Of a DNA stretch of 64,000 nucleotides, positions 56,375 to 64,000 are shown piece by piece. The DNA lies in NCBI GenBank assembly GCA_905214465.1, contig CAJMMD010000009.1, positions 13,326-77,325 on the forward strand, written 5' to 3'. The notes under the pieces are model-generated. The model searched no databases. It was given only the letters and a program-made list of their open reading frames with translations, and was not told where the DNA came from. Both the position numbers and the translations under genes were made by a program. Position 1 is the first letter of the stretch; the number at the start of each line of letters is the position of its first letter. This DNA is from an uncultured bacterium (lineage in GTDB: Bacteria; Actinomycetota; Coriobacteriia; Coriobacteriales; Coriobacteriaceae).

Positions 56375-58828
56375 ATGCGCGTTTCTTACGACTGGCTCAA
56401 GACCATGATCGATATTCCGGAGGATCCCAAGACCCTTTCGGACGAATATATCCGTACCGGCACCGAGGTCGAGGCGATCGATACCGTGGGCGAGTCCTTC
56501 GACCACGTGGTGACCGCCCAGGTGCTCACCAAGACCCCGCACCCCGATAGCGACCACATGTATGTGTGCTCGGTCGACGTGGGTGACAAGAACCTCGACG
56601 CCGACGGCAACCCCGCCCCGCTGCAGATTGTCTGCGGCGCGCAGAACTTTGAGGCCGGCGACCACATCGTCACGGCCATGATCGGCGCCGAGCTGCCCGG
56701 CGACATCAAGATCAAGAAGAGCAAGCTTCGCGGCGTCGTGTCCATGGGCATGAACTGCTCCGCGCGCGAGCTCGGCTTGGGCGGCGACCACTCCGGCATC
56801 ATGATCCTGCCCGAGGATACGCCCTGCGGCATGCCGTTTGCCGAGTACGTGGGCTCGAGCGACACCGTGCTCGACTGCGAGATCACGCCCAACCGTCCCG
56901 ACTGCCTGTCCATGATCGGCATGGCCCGCGAGACCGGTGCCATCTTCGATCGCGATTTCCACGTTGATCTGCCCGCCATCAAGGCGGAGACTGGCCGCGC
57001 GACCGACGACGAGCTTTCCGTCGAGATTGCCGACGAGGGCCTGTGCGACCGCTATGTCGCCCGCATCGTGCGCAACGTGAAGGTTGGCCCGTCGCCCGAC
57101 TGGATGGTCAAGCGCCTTAACGCCCTGGGCGTGCGCCCGCACAACAATATCGTCGACATCACCAACTATGTGATGATGCTCACCGGTCAGCCGCTGCACG
57201 CCTTTGACCTGTCCACCTTTGCCGAGCGCGAGGGCAGGCGTCGCGTGGTGGTTCGCGCTGCCCAGCAGGACGAGAAGTTTACGACCCTCGACGGCGAGGA
57301 GCGTGTGCTCGACGCCGGCATGGGCCTCATCACCGACGGCGAGCGCCCCGTGGCGTTGGCCGGCGTTATGGGCGGCATGGATTCCGAGATCGAGGACGAC
57401 ACCGTCGACGTGATGGTCGAGAGCGCCTGCTTCAACGCCGGTCGCACCTCGCACACCAGCCGTGACCTGTCGCTGATCTCCGACGCCTCCATTCGCTTTG
57501 AGCGCCAGGTCGACGAGACCGGCTGCGTGGATGTCGCCAACGTCACGTGCGCGCTCATCGAGGAGATCGCCGGCGGCGAGGTTGCTCCCGGCTACATCGA
57601 CGTGTTCCCCGCGCCCAAGACCATCGACAGCATTAAGCTGCGCCTGGCCCGCGTGCACGCCATCTGCGGTGCTGACATCGAGCCCGACTTTATCGAGCGC
57701 TCGCTCACCCGCCTGGGCTGCGCCGTCGAGTGCGACGGCGAGGACTTTATGGTCACTCCGCCGAGCTTCCGCCCCGACCTGCCGCGCGAGATCGATCTGA
57801 TCGAGGAGGTTCTGCGCCTGTGGGGCATGGGCCGCGTGACGGCGACCATCCCGGCTGCCAAGAACCACATCGGCGGCCTGACCCGCGAGCAGAAGCTCAC
57901 CCGCAAGGTCGGCGAGATCTTGCGCGCCTGCGGCCTCAACGAGACCACGACCTTTGGCTTTGCCGCCCCGGGCGACCTGGAGAAGATCGGCATGTCCACC
58001 GAGGGCCGCGGCTGCCCCGTGGTGCTCATGAACCCGCTGGTAGCCGAGCAGACCGAGATGCGTCGTTCGCTGCTGCCGGGCCTGTTGCAATCCGTGGCCT
58101 ATAACGAGGCCCACGGCACGCCCAACGTGCACCTGTACGAGGTCGGCAGCCTGTTCCACGGTCGCGAGAACGCCAGCCTGCCCAAGGAGACCAAGTCCGT
58201 GGCGGGTGTGCTCTCGGGCCAGTGGAGCGAGCAGTCCTGGAACATGAAGTACCGCAAGCTGCGCTTCTTCTTTGGCAAGGGTATTGTCGAGGAGCTGCTC
58301 GCCCAGCTGCGCATCGAGAAGGTTCGCTTCCGTCCCGTCGAGGGCGAGAGCTATGCCTTCCTGCAGCCGGGTCGTGCTGCCGAGGTGCTCTCGGGCGGTA
58401 CCGTGCTGGGCTGGGTTGGCGAGATCCACCCCGAGGCACGCGAGGCTATGGGCATTGACGAGGTCGTCGTTGCCTTTGAGCTCGATCTGGACAAGCTGAT
58501 CAAGGGCGCCCGCAACCAGGAGAACTACCGTGAGTTCTCGCAGTACCCGGCCGTTGAGCACGACCTCGCTATCGTGGTCGACAACACTGTGACCTGCGAG
58601 GATCTTGAGCGTCGTATTACGAGTGCCGGAGGCAAGCTGCTCGAGGGCGTGCGCCTGTTCGACGTCTACCGCGATCCCATCCGCATCGGTGCGGGCAAGA
58701 AGTCCATGGCCTTCGCGCTTACGTATCGCTCCGACGACCACACGCTCACCAGCGAAGAGGTCGAGAAGGCGCACCAGAAGATCGTCACCAAGGTGTGCAA
58801 GGGTGTGAACGGCGAGGTCCGCGGCTAG
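56375..58828 (+). CDS. pheT: Phenylalanine-tRNA ligase beta subunit
   Basis: 817 residues with the full bacterial layout. An EMAP-like tRNA-binding domain (about 39-150; SDHMYVCSVDVG, GMNCSARELGLG) is followed by B3/B4 editing (about 210-390; VDITNYVMMLTGQPLHAFDL), B5 (about 405-475), the catalytic-like core (LREQKLTRKVGEILRACGLN-type region onward) and a C-terminal FDX-ACB domain (YPAVEHDLAIVVDN to the end). It edits Tyr-tRNA-Phe and holds the tRNA. AAAGGAGA precedes the ATG. It is normally joined closely to pheS; here 160 bp with structured element copy 3 lie between. Confidence 0.96.
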   Translation: MRVSYDWLKTMIDIPEDPKTLSDEYIRTGTEVEAIDTVGESFDHVVTAQVLTKTPHPDSDHMYVCSVDVGDKNLDADGNPAPLQIVCGAQNFEAGDHIVTAMIGAELPGDIKIKKSKLRGVVSMGMNCSARELGLGGDHSGIMILPEDTPCGMPFAEYVGSSDTVLDCEITPNRPDCLSMIGMARETGAIFDRDFHVDLPAIKAETGRATDDELSVEIADEGLCDRYVARIVRNVKVGPSPDWMVKRLNALGVRPHNNIVDITNYVMMLTGQPLHAFDLSTFAEREGRRRVVVRAAQQDEKFTTLDGEERVLDAGMGLITDGERPVALAGVMGGMDSEIEDDTVDVMVESACFNAGRTSHTSRDLSLISDASIRFERQVDETGCVDVANVTCALIEEIAGGEVAPGYIDVFPAPKTIDSIKLRLARVHAICGADIEPDFIERSLTRLGCAVECDGEDFMVTPPSFRPDLPREIDLIEEVLRLWGMGRVTATIPAAKNHIGGLTREQKLTRKVGEILRACGLNETTTFGFAAPGDLEKIGMSTEGRGCPVVLMNPLVAEQTEMRRSLLPGLLQSVAYNEAHGTPNVHLYEVGSLFHGRENASLPKETKSVAGVLSGQWSEQSWNMKYRKLRFFFGKGIVEELLAQLRIEKVRFRPVEGESYAFLQPGRAAEVLSGGTVLGWVGEIHPEAREAMGIDEVVVAFELDLDKLIKGARNQENYREFSQYPAVEHDLAIVVDNTVTCEDLERRITSAGGKLLEGVRLFDVYRDPIRIGAGKKSMAFALTYRSDDHTLTSEEVEKAHQKIVTKVCKGVNGEVRG

Positions 58829-58937
58829 GACTTGCGCTGGGAGCGTAGGGCCTGATGGCGGTTGCTGTGGGCTCTGCGTGACCGCGGTGTTCGGAAAAGG
58901 CATCGCTGAGCCTGCATATATGACACACGCATTACAT

Positions 58938-58973
58938 AACGGCGTGCTGCTTTGTCGGCAGCGCGCCGTTTTG
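58938..58973 (+). terminator. Terminator after pheT
   Basis: AACGGCGTGCTGC and GCAGCGCGCCGTT pair (one wobble) across TTTGTCG and run into TTTTGC. Confidence 0.75.
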
Positions 58974-58990
58974 CTATGATAGCCCGCGGC

Positions 58991-59018
58991 GTGTTACGAA
59001 TCTGGCAATGCGTAACAC
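58991..59018 (+). promoter_or_regulatory. NikR-like operator GTGTTAC-N14-GTAACAC
   Basis: Perfect 7-bp inverted half-sites (58991-58997, 59012-59018) are separated by 14 bases. This matches the nickel-repressor NikR signal described for some bacteria (GTGTTAC-N13/14-GTAACAC). It lies 58 bases before the transporter start. No cobalamin riboswitch was recognised here. Confidence 0.65.
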
Positions 59019-59075
59019 TGGCAAGGTGATTCAAGCGGCGTTGCAATTCTGTGCGCCGACAACCGGGAGGCGTAT

Positions 59076-60161
59076 ATGCACATTCCAGACAACTACCTGT
59101 CCCCGCAGACCGATGCCGTCATGGCGGTGGCGATGGTGCCCGTATGGGTCCACTGCATCAAAAAGGTGCGCGCCACGCTCGATCGCGAGCATATGGCGTT
59201 CTTGGGCATTTGCGCCGCGTTCTCCTTCTTGCTCATGATGTTCAACGTGCCGCTGCCCGGTGGCACCACTGGTCACGCTGTTGGCGGCGCGCTCATCGCG
59301 TTGCTGCTGGGCCCCGAGGCTGCGGCTATCGCTGTCTCGGTCGCGCTGGCGCTGCAGGCGCTGCTGTTTGGAGACGGCGGCGTTCTGTCGTTTGGCGCCA
59401 ACTGCTTTAACATGGCCTTTGTGCTGCCGTTTGTCGCTGCTATCGTGTTCCGTGCGCTCAACAGCCGTCTGCACGACAAGAGCTGGGGCACCTCAGTTTC
59501 TGCCATCGTAAGCGGCTGGGTCGGCCTGTGCCTGGCGGCCCTGTGCGCGGCAATCGAGTTTGGTATTCAGCCGATGCTCTTTACCAATGCTTCGGGCGCG
59601 CCGCTGTACTGCCCCTTCCCGCTGTCCGTGGCTATTCCGGCCATGTTGATCCCGCATATGCTGGTTGCCGGCGTGATCGAGGGCGTGGCGACGGCCGCGA
59701 TCTACGGTTTCATTAAGAAGACGGCGCCGAGCATCATTGTCGGGCCCGAGGCCGTCGATGGCCAACTTGCTGCCGAGGGCGTTGCCGCCAAGAAGACCTC
59801 GCTGGTCCCCACGCTCATCCTGGTTGCCGTGCTTGTCGTAGCAACACCGCTGGGCCTGCTGGCCACGGGTGACGCCTGGGGTGAGTGGGACGCCGAGGGC
59901 GCCGCGACCGCCGTTCAAGAGGCTGGCGATGACAGCCTGCAGGCTTCGGTCGGTCTCGATACCCCGACCTTTGCCGATGCCCTGCCCACGGGCGATTATC
60001 TGCAGGCCTATTCCGAGGAGCAAGGCCTTGGCTTTGCCGGCCAGGCTACCATGTATATCCTTTCGGGCGTGATTGGCGTGGCGGTGCTCACCATCGCATT
60101 CCGTCTGATCTCGCTGACGGTCAAGGAAAGCGGTGCTCATGGCAATAGCCGAGCTGCCTAG
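59076..60161 (+). CDS. cbiM: ECF-type nickel/cobalt transporter substrate component, CbiM/NikM fused to CbiN/NikN-like tail
   Basis: 361 residues. The metal-binding start MHIPDNYLSPQTD (Met1, His2 and a later His chelate the ion) and membrane segments with GGTTGHAVGGAL and GANCFNMAFVLPF define CbiM/NikM. After about residue 230 a helix, an acidic external loop (about 265-325) and a second helix make a CbiN/NikN-like unit, so two subunits are fused. The NikR-like operator upstream favours nickel over cobalt. AACCGGGAGG precedes the ATG. It overlaps cbiQ by about 29 bases. Confidence 0.85.
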   Translation: MHIPDNYLSPQTDAVMAVAMVPVWVHCIKKVRATLDREHMAFLGICAAFSFLLMMFNVPLPGGTTGHAVGGALIALLLGPEAAAIAVSVALALQALLFGDGGVLSFGANCFNMAFVLPFVAAIVFRALNSRLHDKSWGTSVSAIVSGWVGLCLAALCAAIEFGIQPMLFTNASGAPLYCPFPLSVAIPAMLIPHMLVAGVIEGVATAAIYGFIKKTAPSIIVGPEAVDGQLAAEGVAAKKTSLVPTLILVAVLVVATPLGLLATGDAWGEWDAEGAATAVQEAGDDSLQASVGLDTPTFADALPTGDYLQAYSEEQGLGFAGQATMYILSGVIGVAVLTIAFRLISLTVKESGAHGNSRAA

Positions 60162-60975
60162 CTGGCTTGCGGTCGAGCAGCGTTACGAGCCCGCGGGGGC
60201 TCGGCATCGTGTGATGCAAAAGAACGTCCTGCACCTGGCGAGCCTGCTTGAGCGGGTTCGCCTGGGTGGAGGCGCGCACGAGGGCGGGTCGATGGTCGAC
60301 CGCGCCCTTTCTTGCGTTTCGGCTCCGGTGCGCCTGGTGGGGATGTTCGTCTGCGTCCTGTGCGTGTGTCTGACGCAGAGCCCGCTGTACCTGATGCTGA
60401 TGGCGGCTATCGCGCTGGTGTTGGTCGCGGTGCGCCCCGCTCGCGGGCTGCGTGCGACCTTTGTACCGGCGCTCGGCGCCACGGGGCTTGCGGTGGTTCT
60501 GGCACTGCCTGCCCTGCTGCTGGGCGCGTCTGCCGCGGGCGCCATGCTCAAGATCGCGCTCAAGACGTTCATTAATGTGTCGCTGGTGCTGGGTGTTTCG
60601 TGGACGCTTACCTGGAGCCGCATGTCGGCGGCGCTCAAAATGCTGCACCTGCCCGACGAGGTCATCTTTACGTTTGATATGGCGCTCAAGCATATTGAGG
60701 TGCTGGGACGCACAGCGCACGATCTGTGCGAATCGGTCATGCTGCGTAGCGTCGGTTCCGCGCCTGCGGGTTTTTCGCGCACCGACTCGCTGGCGGGTAT
60801 CATGGGCATGACGTTTATCAAGGCGATGGAATGCAGCCGCGCGATGGACGAGGCCATGCTGTGCCGCGGCTTCGCCGGCGTGTATCCGGCGCCTGCACTG
60901 AGCGGCTTTGGCTGGCGCGATGCGGTTTATGCGGCCGTTGTGGCGTTGTTCGCCGTGTTGTGCGCGGTGTTGTAG
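60133..60975 (+). CDS. cbiQ: ECF transporter transmembrane component CbiQ/NikQ
   Basis: 280 residues. Membrane helices at about 60-100 and 115-155 and near the end flank the cytosolic coupling helices. SRAMDEAMLCRGFAG contains the second A-x-x-x-R-G-type motif that docks on the ATPases, and RMSAALKMLHLPDEVIFTFD is the first coupling region. It transmits ATP hydrolysis to the metal-binding subunit. GTG 60133 is preferred because AAGGA lies 5 bases upstream; ATG 60139 is also possible. It overlaps cbiM, indicating coupled translation. Confidence 0.88.
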   Translation: MLMAIAELPSWLAVEQRYEPAGARHRVMQKNVLHLASLLERVRLGGGAHEGGSMVDRALSCVSAPVRLVGMFVCVLCVCLTQSPLYLMLMAAIALVLVAVRPARGLRATFVPALGATGLAVVLALPALLLGASAAGAMLKIALKTFINVSLVLGVSWTLTWSRMSAALKMLHLPDEVIFTFDMALKHIEVLGRTAHDLCESVMLRSVGSAPAGFSRTDSLAGIMGMTFIKAMECSRAMDEAMLCRGFAGVYPAPALSGFGWRDAVYAAVVALFAVLCAVL

Positions 60976-61019
60976 TGCGGACGGTCGAACCGTCGATGTG
61001 AGTAGGGAAGGGCAACGTT

Positions 61020-61790
61020 TTGGCAAACGATACGAATAACGCGATGGTTGCGAGCGGTGCTGCCGGCGTTGAGACCACGCCGCTCATCGAGTTTCGCGAC
61101 GTGGCGTTTTCCTATGCGGGCCATACGGTGGTCGACGGCGTTTCGCTGCAGGTGAACCGTGGGGAGCTCGTTGCCCTGCTAGGTCCCAACGGCTGCGGCA
61201 AGACGACAATCATGCGTCTTATTAACGGCCTTGAGCTTGCGGACGCGGGTGCGTACCTGTTCGACGGGCATACGGTCGATTCGGCATATCTCAAGGATTC
61301 CGCGACGGCCCAGCGGTTCCATCAGCGCGTGGGCTTTGTGTTCCAAAACGCCGATGCGCAGCTCTTTTGCGCTACGGTGGGCGAGGAAGTCGCGTTTGGC
61401 CCGGCTCAAATGGGGCTGCCGACAGACGAGCTCGAGCGCCGCGTCCGCGATGCCATGAAGCTGTTCCAGGTTGCCGATCTGGTCGATGCCTCGCCCTATC
61501 AGCTCTCGGGCGGGCAAAAGAAGCGCGTTGCGCTGGCTGCGGTGGTGTCGATGAACCCGGATATCCTGGTTCTCGACGAGCCTACCAATGGGCTCGACGA
61601 GGATTCATGCGACATCGTGGTTAACTTCTTGCTGGCTTACGTCGCGGCGGGCAAGACGGTCTTGATGAGCACACATCACCAGGATTTGGTGCGACGCCTG
61701 GGTGCCCGTGCAATCTATATCGATCGATATCACCATGTGGTCGAGGCGCCTTCGCCGTCGTATGGGACCGAAAGCGGTGCTACGGACTAG
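61020..61790 (+). CDS. cbiO: ECF transporter ATP-binding protein CbiO/NikO
   Basis: 256 residues. Walker A LLGPNGCGKTTIMRL (about 57-71), Q-loop FVFQNADAQLF, signature YQLSGGQKKRVALA, Walker B ILVLDEPTNGLD and switch His in MSTHHQD are all intact. It powers the nickel/cobalt importer as a probable homodimer. The TTG start at 61020 follows AGGGAAGGG by about 8 bases; the next ATG in frame is at 61044. It is the last gene of the operon. Confidence 0.93.
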   Translation: MANDTNNAMVASGAAGVETTPLIEFRDVAFSYAGHTVVDGVSLQVNRGELVALLGPNGCGKTTIMRLINGLELADAGAYLFDGHTVDSAYLKDSATAQRFHQRVGFVFQNADAQLFCATVGEEVAFGPAQMGLPTDELERRVRDAMKLFQVADLVDASPYQLSGGQKKRVALAAVVSMNPDILVLDEPTNGLDEDSCDIVVNFLLAYVAAGKTVLMSTHHQDLVRRLGARAIYIDRYHHVVEAPSPSYGTESGATD

Positions 61791-61869
61791 TTGCTGCGTA
61801 GAGCGTGCGTAGCCGCCCGCGCGGCTTTGCCGTGATGGTATAGTTATCCAGGTTTTTATGGGGGTGGCT

Positions 61870-62718
61870 ATGCCAAGCTGGAACATTCATATCGCTCAGA
61901 CGGAGCGTTTGCTGGAGCGCACCGGTGCGCTTGCCAATAGCGTGCGCGACCGCAATGCCTTTTTGTTTGGCTGCGTGGTTCCGGATATCTTCGTGGGCTA
62001 TATGGTCCCTGGCATCGCCGATCCCATCCCGTACCGCATTACGCACTTTGCAAAGCCCGAGCCTATCCCTAAGCCGCGCGAGCACGAGTTCTGGGATACC
62101 TATGTGGCGCCGCTGCTCAAAGGGGCGCCTGTTGGTACGCCGGCTGCCGCGACCTCGATCGCCGAGGAGCGCGAGCGACTCAATCGGGTGCATTATCCCC
62201 AGCGCTACAAGGATGCCGAGCCGGTTGCCGGTCCCAGCGCCTGTGAGTTCTCGCTTGCGTCCGAAGATGTGGCGCAGTCACTGCTCGATTTAACGCTGGG
62301 CGTCTGGTCGCATCTGGTGGCCGACACGGTATGGAACACGCGTGTGAACCAGTATCTGGAAGCACACGGCGGCAAGCCGTGCGAGGAGTTCCGCATTAAA
62401 AAGCAAGGCGACTTTGACTGGTTTGGCAAGACGCTGGGCATTGTTTCCATCCCGCGTGCGACCGATCGCCTGTATACCGCTGCGACGCGTTTTGGGCAGT
62501 ATCCCATCCATAAGGAGTATGTGCTCAAGACCATCGGCGTCATGCACGAGATTGTACGCGAAAACCCCGGCGAGCCCGATCATCCGCCGTATCGCCTGCT
62601 AACTGAGGAGTTTTTCGATGCAACGTTTACCGAGGTCATCGAGCTGACCGAGGTGGGCTTTGCGACTCGCGTTGCCTCTTCTGACGTTCCCGCAGTCCCC
62701 CTGATCGCTAGCTGCTAG
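61870..62718 (+). CDS. Zinc-dependent phospholipase C-like protein
   Basis: 282 residues. MPSWNIHIAQTERLLERTG opens the Zn_dep_PLPC fold, in which the first Trp and several His ligands bind three zinc ions. FLFGCVVPDIFVGYM (around 40-55) and LGVWSHLVADTVWN (around 140-155) supply the conserved Asp and His. No signal peptide is visible, unlike secreted clostridial enzymes, so it is probably an intracellular hydrolase of unknown substrate. ATG 61870 is chosen because the family starts at M-x-x-W and GGGGG lies 5 bases upstream; ATG 61858 is the alternative. Confidence 0.75.
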   Translation: MPSWNIHIAQTERLLERTGALANSVRDRNAFLFGCVVPDIFVGYMVPGIADPIPYRITHFAKPEPIPKPREHEFWDTYVAPLLKGAPVGTPAAATSIAEERERLNRVHYPQRYKDAEPVAGPSACEFSLASEDVAQSLLDLTLGVWSHLVADTVWNTRVNQYLEAHGGKPCEEFRIKKQGDFDWFGKTLGIVSIPRATDRLYTAATRFGQYPIHKEYVLKTIGVMHEIVRENPGEPDHPPYRLLTEEFFDATFTEVIELTEVGFATRVASSDVPAVPLIASC

Positions 62719-63788
62719 CCGGCCGGCTTGACGGCGAACAGCTCATCCCAATCGACCAATAGCTCCCGCCGCAGGGCATCTTCGGTGGTGCGTTCCTGAT
62801 CGGTCTTTGGGATGTAGGGGAGCCCTGCCTTTTTATGGATGAGTTCGGCGATGTTGTTAAAGCTCTTCGTGTCTTTGATTTGCTCATAGGTTATCTGGAT
62901 AACGTCATAGCCCATGCTTGTGAGGGCGGTGGTGCGCTCGGCATCGGAGAGACTTGCGGCTTCGCCATCGTGGGCGGAGCGGCCTTGGCATTCCAGGATG
63001 ACGCCCATGCTGTCGGTGTTGCTCTCGATGAGGATATCGGCGTAGCAGCAGGTTTTGTCATACAGTGAGCGCGCGGCGTCGCTGAGTGGGATGCGCACGT
63101 TGTTTGCGATGTTGATACCCATGCCGCCCTCGTTGCGGGGGAGCGAGACAAGTATGGAGGTCTGTACTTCGAAGGGCGAGGCGGTCTGCCCCGTCATGTG
63201 CTCGGCCGCCCAGCGCAGTTGTTTAACGCCGCGCAGGCCTGCAGCCTGCTTGGCGAACGCGGCGATATCCGCCGCGCTGAGGAGCGGCGGGCGCTTCCAC
63301 AAATTGGTGTCATTGCCCTTGGTGTCGACAACACGCTCCCAACCGCAGTTGGGTGGAATGAGCTTAAGCGAAATGGCTTCATCGAGTTGTTGTTGCGTTC
63401 GCTCGCAGGGCTTAAACACTGCAAAGGAGCCGCACATCTCGTGGCAAGCCATGAGTAACTGGTTGCGTGAGACCTGCGTAGCAAGGCTGAGCAGCGTAAA
63501 CTCGGGCGACGTGACATCAAATCCATGTTCAGTTTGCCTAAACGACCCGGGAGGCGGCTCTTGGGTCAGGAGGTGCGATTTAAACAGGCTTCGCGACCCG
63601 GATTGTGCTCGAGTGAATACAAGCCTGTGAAGCGGTGCATGAAGCAGGTCTTTTACAACTGCATGACTTCCGAGGCCGCAACATCTGCGATCCATATTGC
63701 CAAGGCTAATGGCGGGGTAAAGCCCTAATACCTGCGGCGGGATACGGTGATAGTAAAAAGCGGATTGACCGCATAGCGTCAGGTCCAT
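62715..63788 (-). CDS. Coriobacterial Vsr/DUF559-like nuclease-fold protein (paralog of 36865-37968)
   Basis: 357 residues. TSPEFTLLSLATQVSRNQLL and HEMCGSF correspond to the SPELAF block of the paralog. LRGVKQLRWAAEHMTGQTASPFE, then VSLPRNEGGMGI, matches its RG...GSxSPxE...LPxxxGGL region. The C-terminal part (ADILIESN, GVILECQGRSAH, then R-x-x-x-L-x-x-x-GYDVIQIT) has the E-x-x-G-x-x-H layout of Vsr/DUF559 endonucleases, better kept than in the paralog. The start at 63788 follows AGGAGG by 5 bases. Its 3' end overlaps the phospholipase-like gene by 4 bases, tail to tail. Function unknown; DNA nicking or defence is possible. Confidence 0.55.
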   Translation of the reverse strand: MDLTLCGQSAFYYHRIPPQVLGLYPAISLGNMDRRCCGLGSHAVVKDLLHAPLHRLVFTRAQSGSRSLFKSHLLTQEPPPGSFRQTEHGFDVTSPEFTLLSLATQVSRNQLLMACHEMCGSFAVFKPCERTQQQLDEAISLKLIPPNCGWERVVDTKGNDTNLWKRPPLLSAADIAAFAKQAAGLRGVKQLRWAAEHMTGQTASPFEVQTSILVSLPRNEGGMGINIANNVRIPLSDAARSLYDKTCCYADILIESNTDSMGVILECQGRSAHDGEAASLSDAERTTALTSMGYDVIQITYEQIKDTKSFNNIAELIHKKAGLPYIPKTDQERTTEDALRRELLVDWDELFAVKPAG

Positions 63789-63970
63789 GATATCCTCCTG
63801 GTCGAAATGTGCTTTTGGACCGTGCGATGCCAGCGTCAATTCGGAAGTATGCGGCAAAATCTGAACCCTGTGAGCAGACCTGGCTTTTGATGCCAGTTTA
63901 TCAGGCATTTTGTTGCGAAAAAACGGGGTGTGCTCGGAGGTCTCAGGTAGCGCACAGAGATGTGGTGTAA

Positions 63971-63992
63971 GAGGCGGGGCATGCCCCGCCTC
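63971..63992. terminator. Hairpin GAGGCGGGGC/GCCCCGCCTC at the window edge
   Basis: Perfect 10-bp arms with an AT centre are followed by CGCCCTTT before the window ends. It is probably the terminator of a gene outside the window. The 210 bases before it (upstream of 63788) hold no gene. Confidence 0.55.
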
Positions 63993-64000
63993 CGCCCTTT

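Noticed and set aside
58829..59075. Possible cobalamin or NiCo riboswitch before cbiM
   Set aside because: No B12-box or NiCo four-helix junction sequence was recognised; the palindrome fits an NikR operator better.

Overview
The window is a high-GC, gene-dense bacterial chromosome segment. It most resembles the human-gut actinobacterium Collinsella or a close relative in the Coriobacteriia. The grounds are codon use, the many mannose-family PTS and GntR/UTRA genes, the intergenic palindromes, and an NikR-type nickel operator in front of an ECF transporter. The genus is inferred from overall character, not from a marker gene. No prophage, insertion sequence with transposase, CRISPR array or rRNA was seen.

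Layout. (1) 0-28 kb: sugar-conjugate catabolism mixed with housekeeping genes. Four SIS-domain proteins of the FrlB/GfrE/GfrF (phospho-Amadori deglycase) type lie at 1.9, 7.2, 14.4 and 24.9 kb. Two complete mannose-family PTS permeases lie at 4.4-7.0 kb (EIIA-EIIB fused, EIIC, EIID) and 23.7-27.6 kb (EIIA, EIIB, EIIC and EIID separate). Four GntR/UTRA repressors lie at 1.0, 10.4, 13.5 and 22.9 kb. The likely logic is uptake with phosphorylation of one or more glycated amines, then SIS deglycation to a sugar phosphate plus the free amine. Interspersed genes are a GNAT acetyltransferase, a DMT permease, a HAD phosphatase, a YitT protein, RecQ, an LDH-family dehydrogenase, MetA, 5-formyl-THF cyclo-ligase, HicAB and a large M16C protease. 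The second PTS module is bracketed by related direct repeats.

(2) 28-48 kb: a surface-protein region and the best candidate for an undescribed system. It opens with a PilZ protein and a membrane protein, then two separately terminated SipW-type secreted proteins. A Sau3AI-like restriction-modification pair, a DUF5710 protein, a Vsr-like nuclease-fold protein and tRNA-Val(GAC) follow. The region ends in a compact 9-kb operon (38.7-47.8 kb). That operon encodes four more proteins with SipW-type signals and a shared C-terminal acidic/Cys motif, two ER-type (Ser-His) signal peptidases, a membrane-anchored McrB-like AAA+ ATPase, and a DUF2357/McrC-like protein that ends in a 350-residue Ala-rich coiled coil instead of a recognisable nuclease.

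(3) 48-64 kb: mostly housekeeping. It contains a DMT permease, a DUF4012 envelope protein, GlmM, an M32 carboxypeptidase, a T-box-controlled pheST operon, a nickel-type ECF transporter (cbiM/N fusion, cbiQ, cbiO) behind an NikR-like palindrome, a zinc-dependent phospholipase C-like protein, and a second Vsr-like paralog.

Intergenic DNA is rich in repeats. There are short palindromes with a GGGGACAGG-like core, two ~175-bp MITE-like palindromes, and three copies of a structured element whose arms co-vary and whose folding features (UUCG loop, purine-purine internal loop, G-U wobbles) favour the minus strand as RNA.
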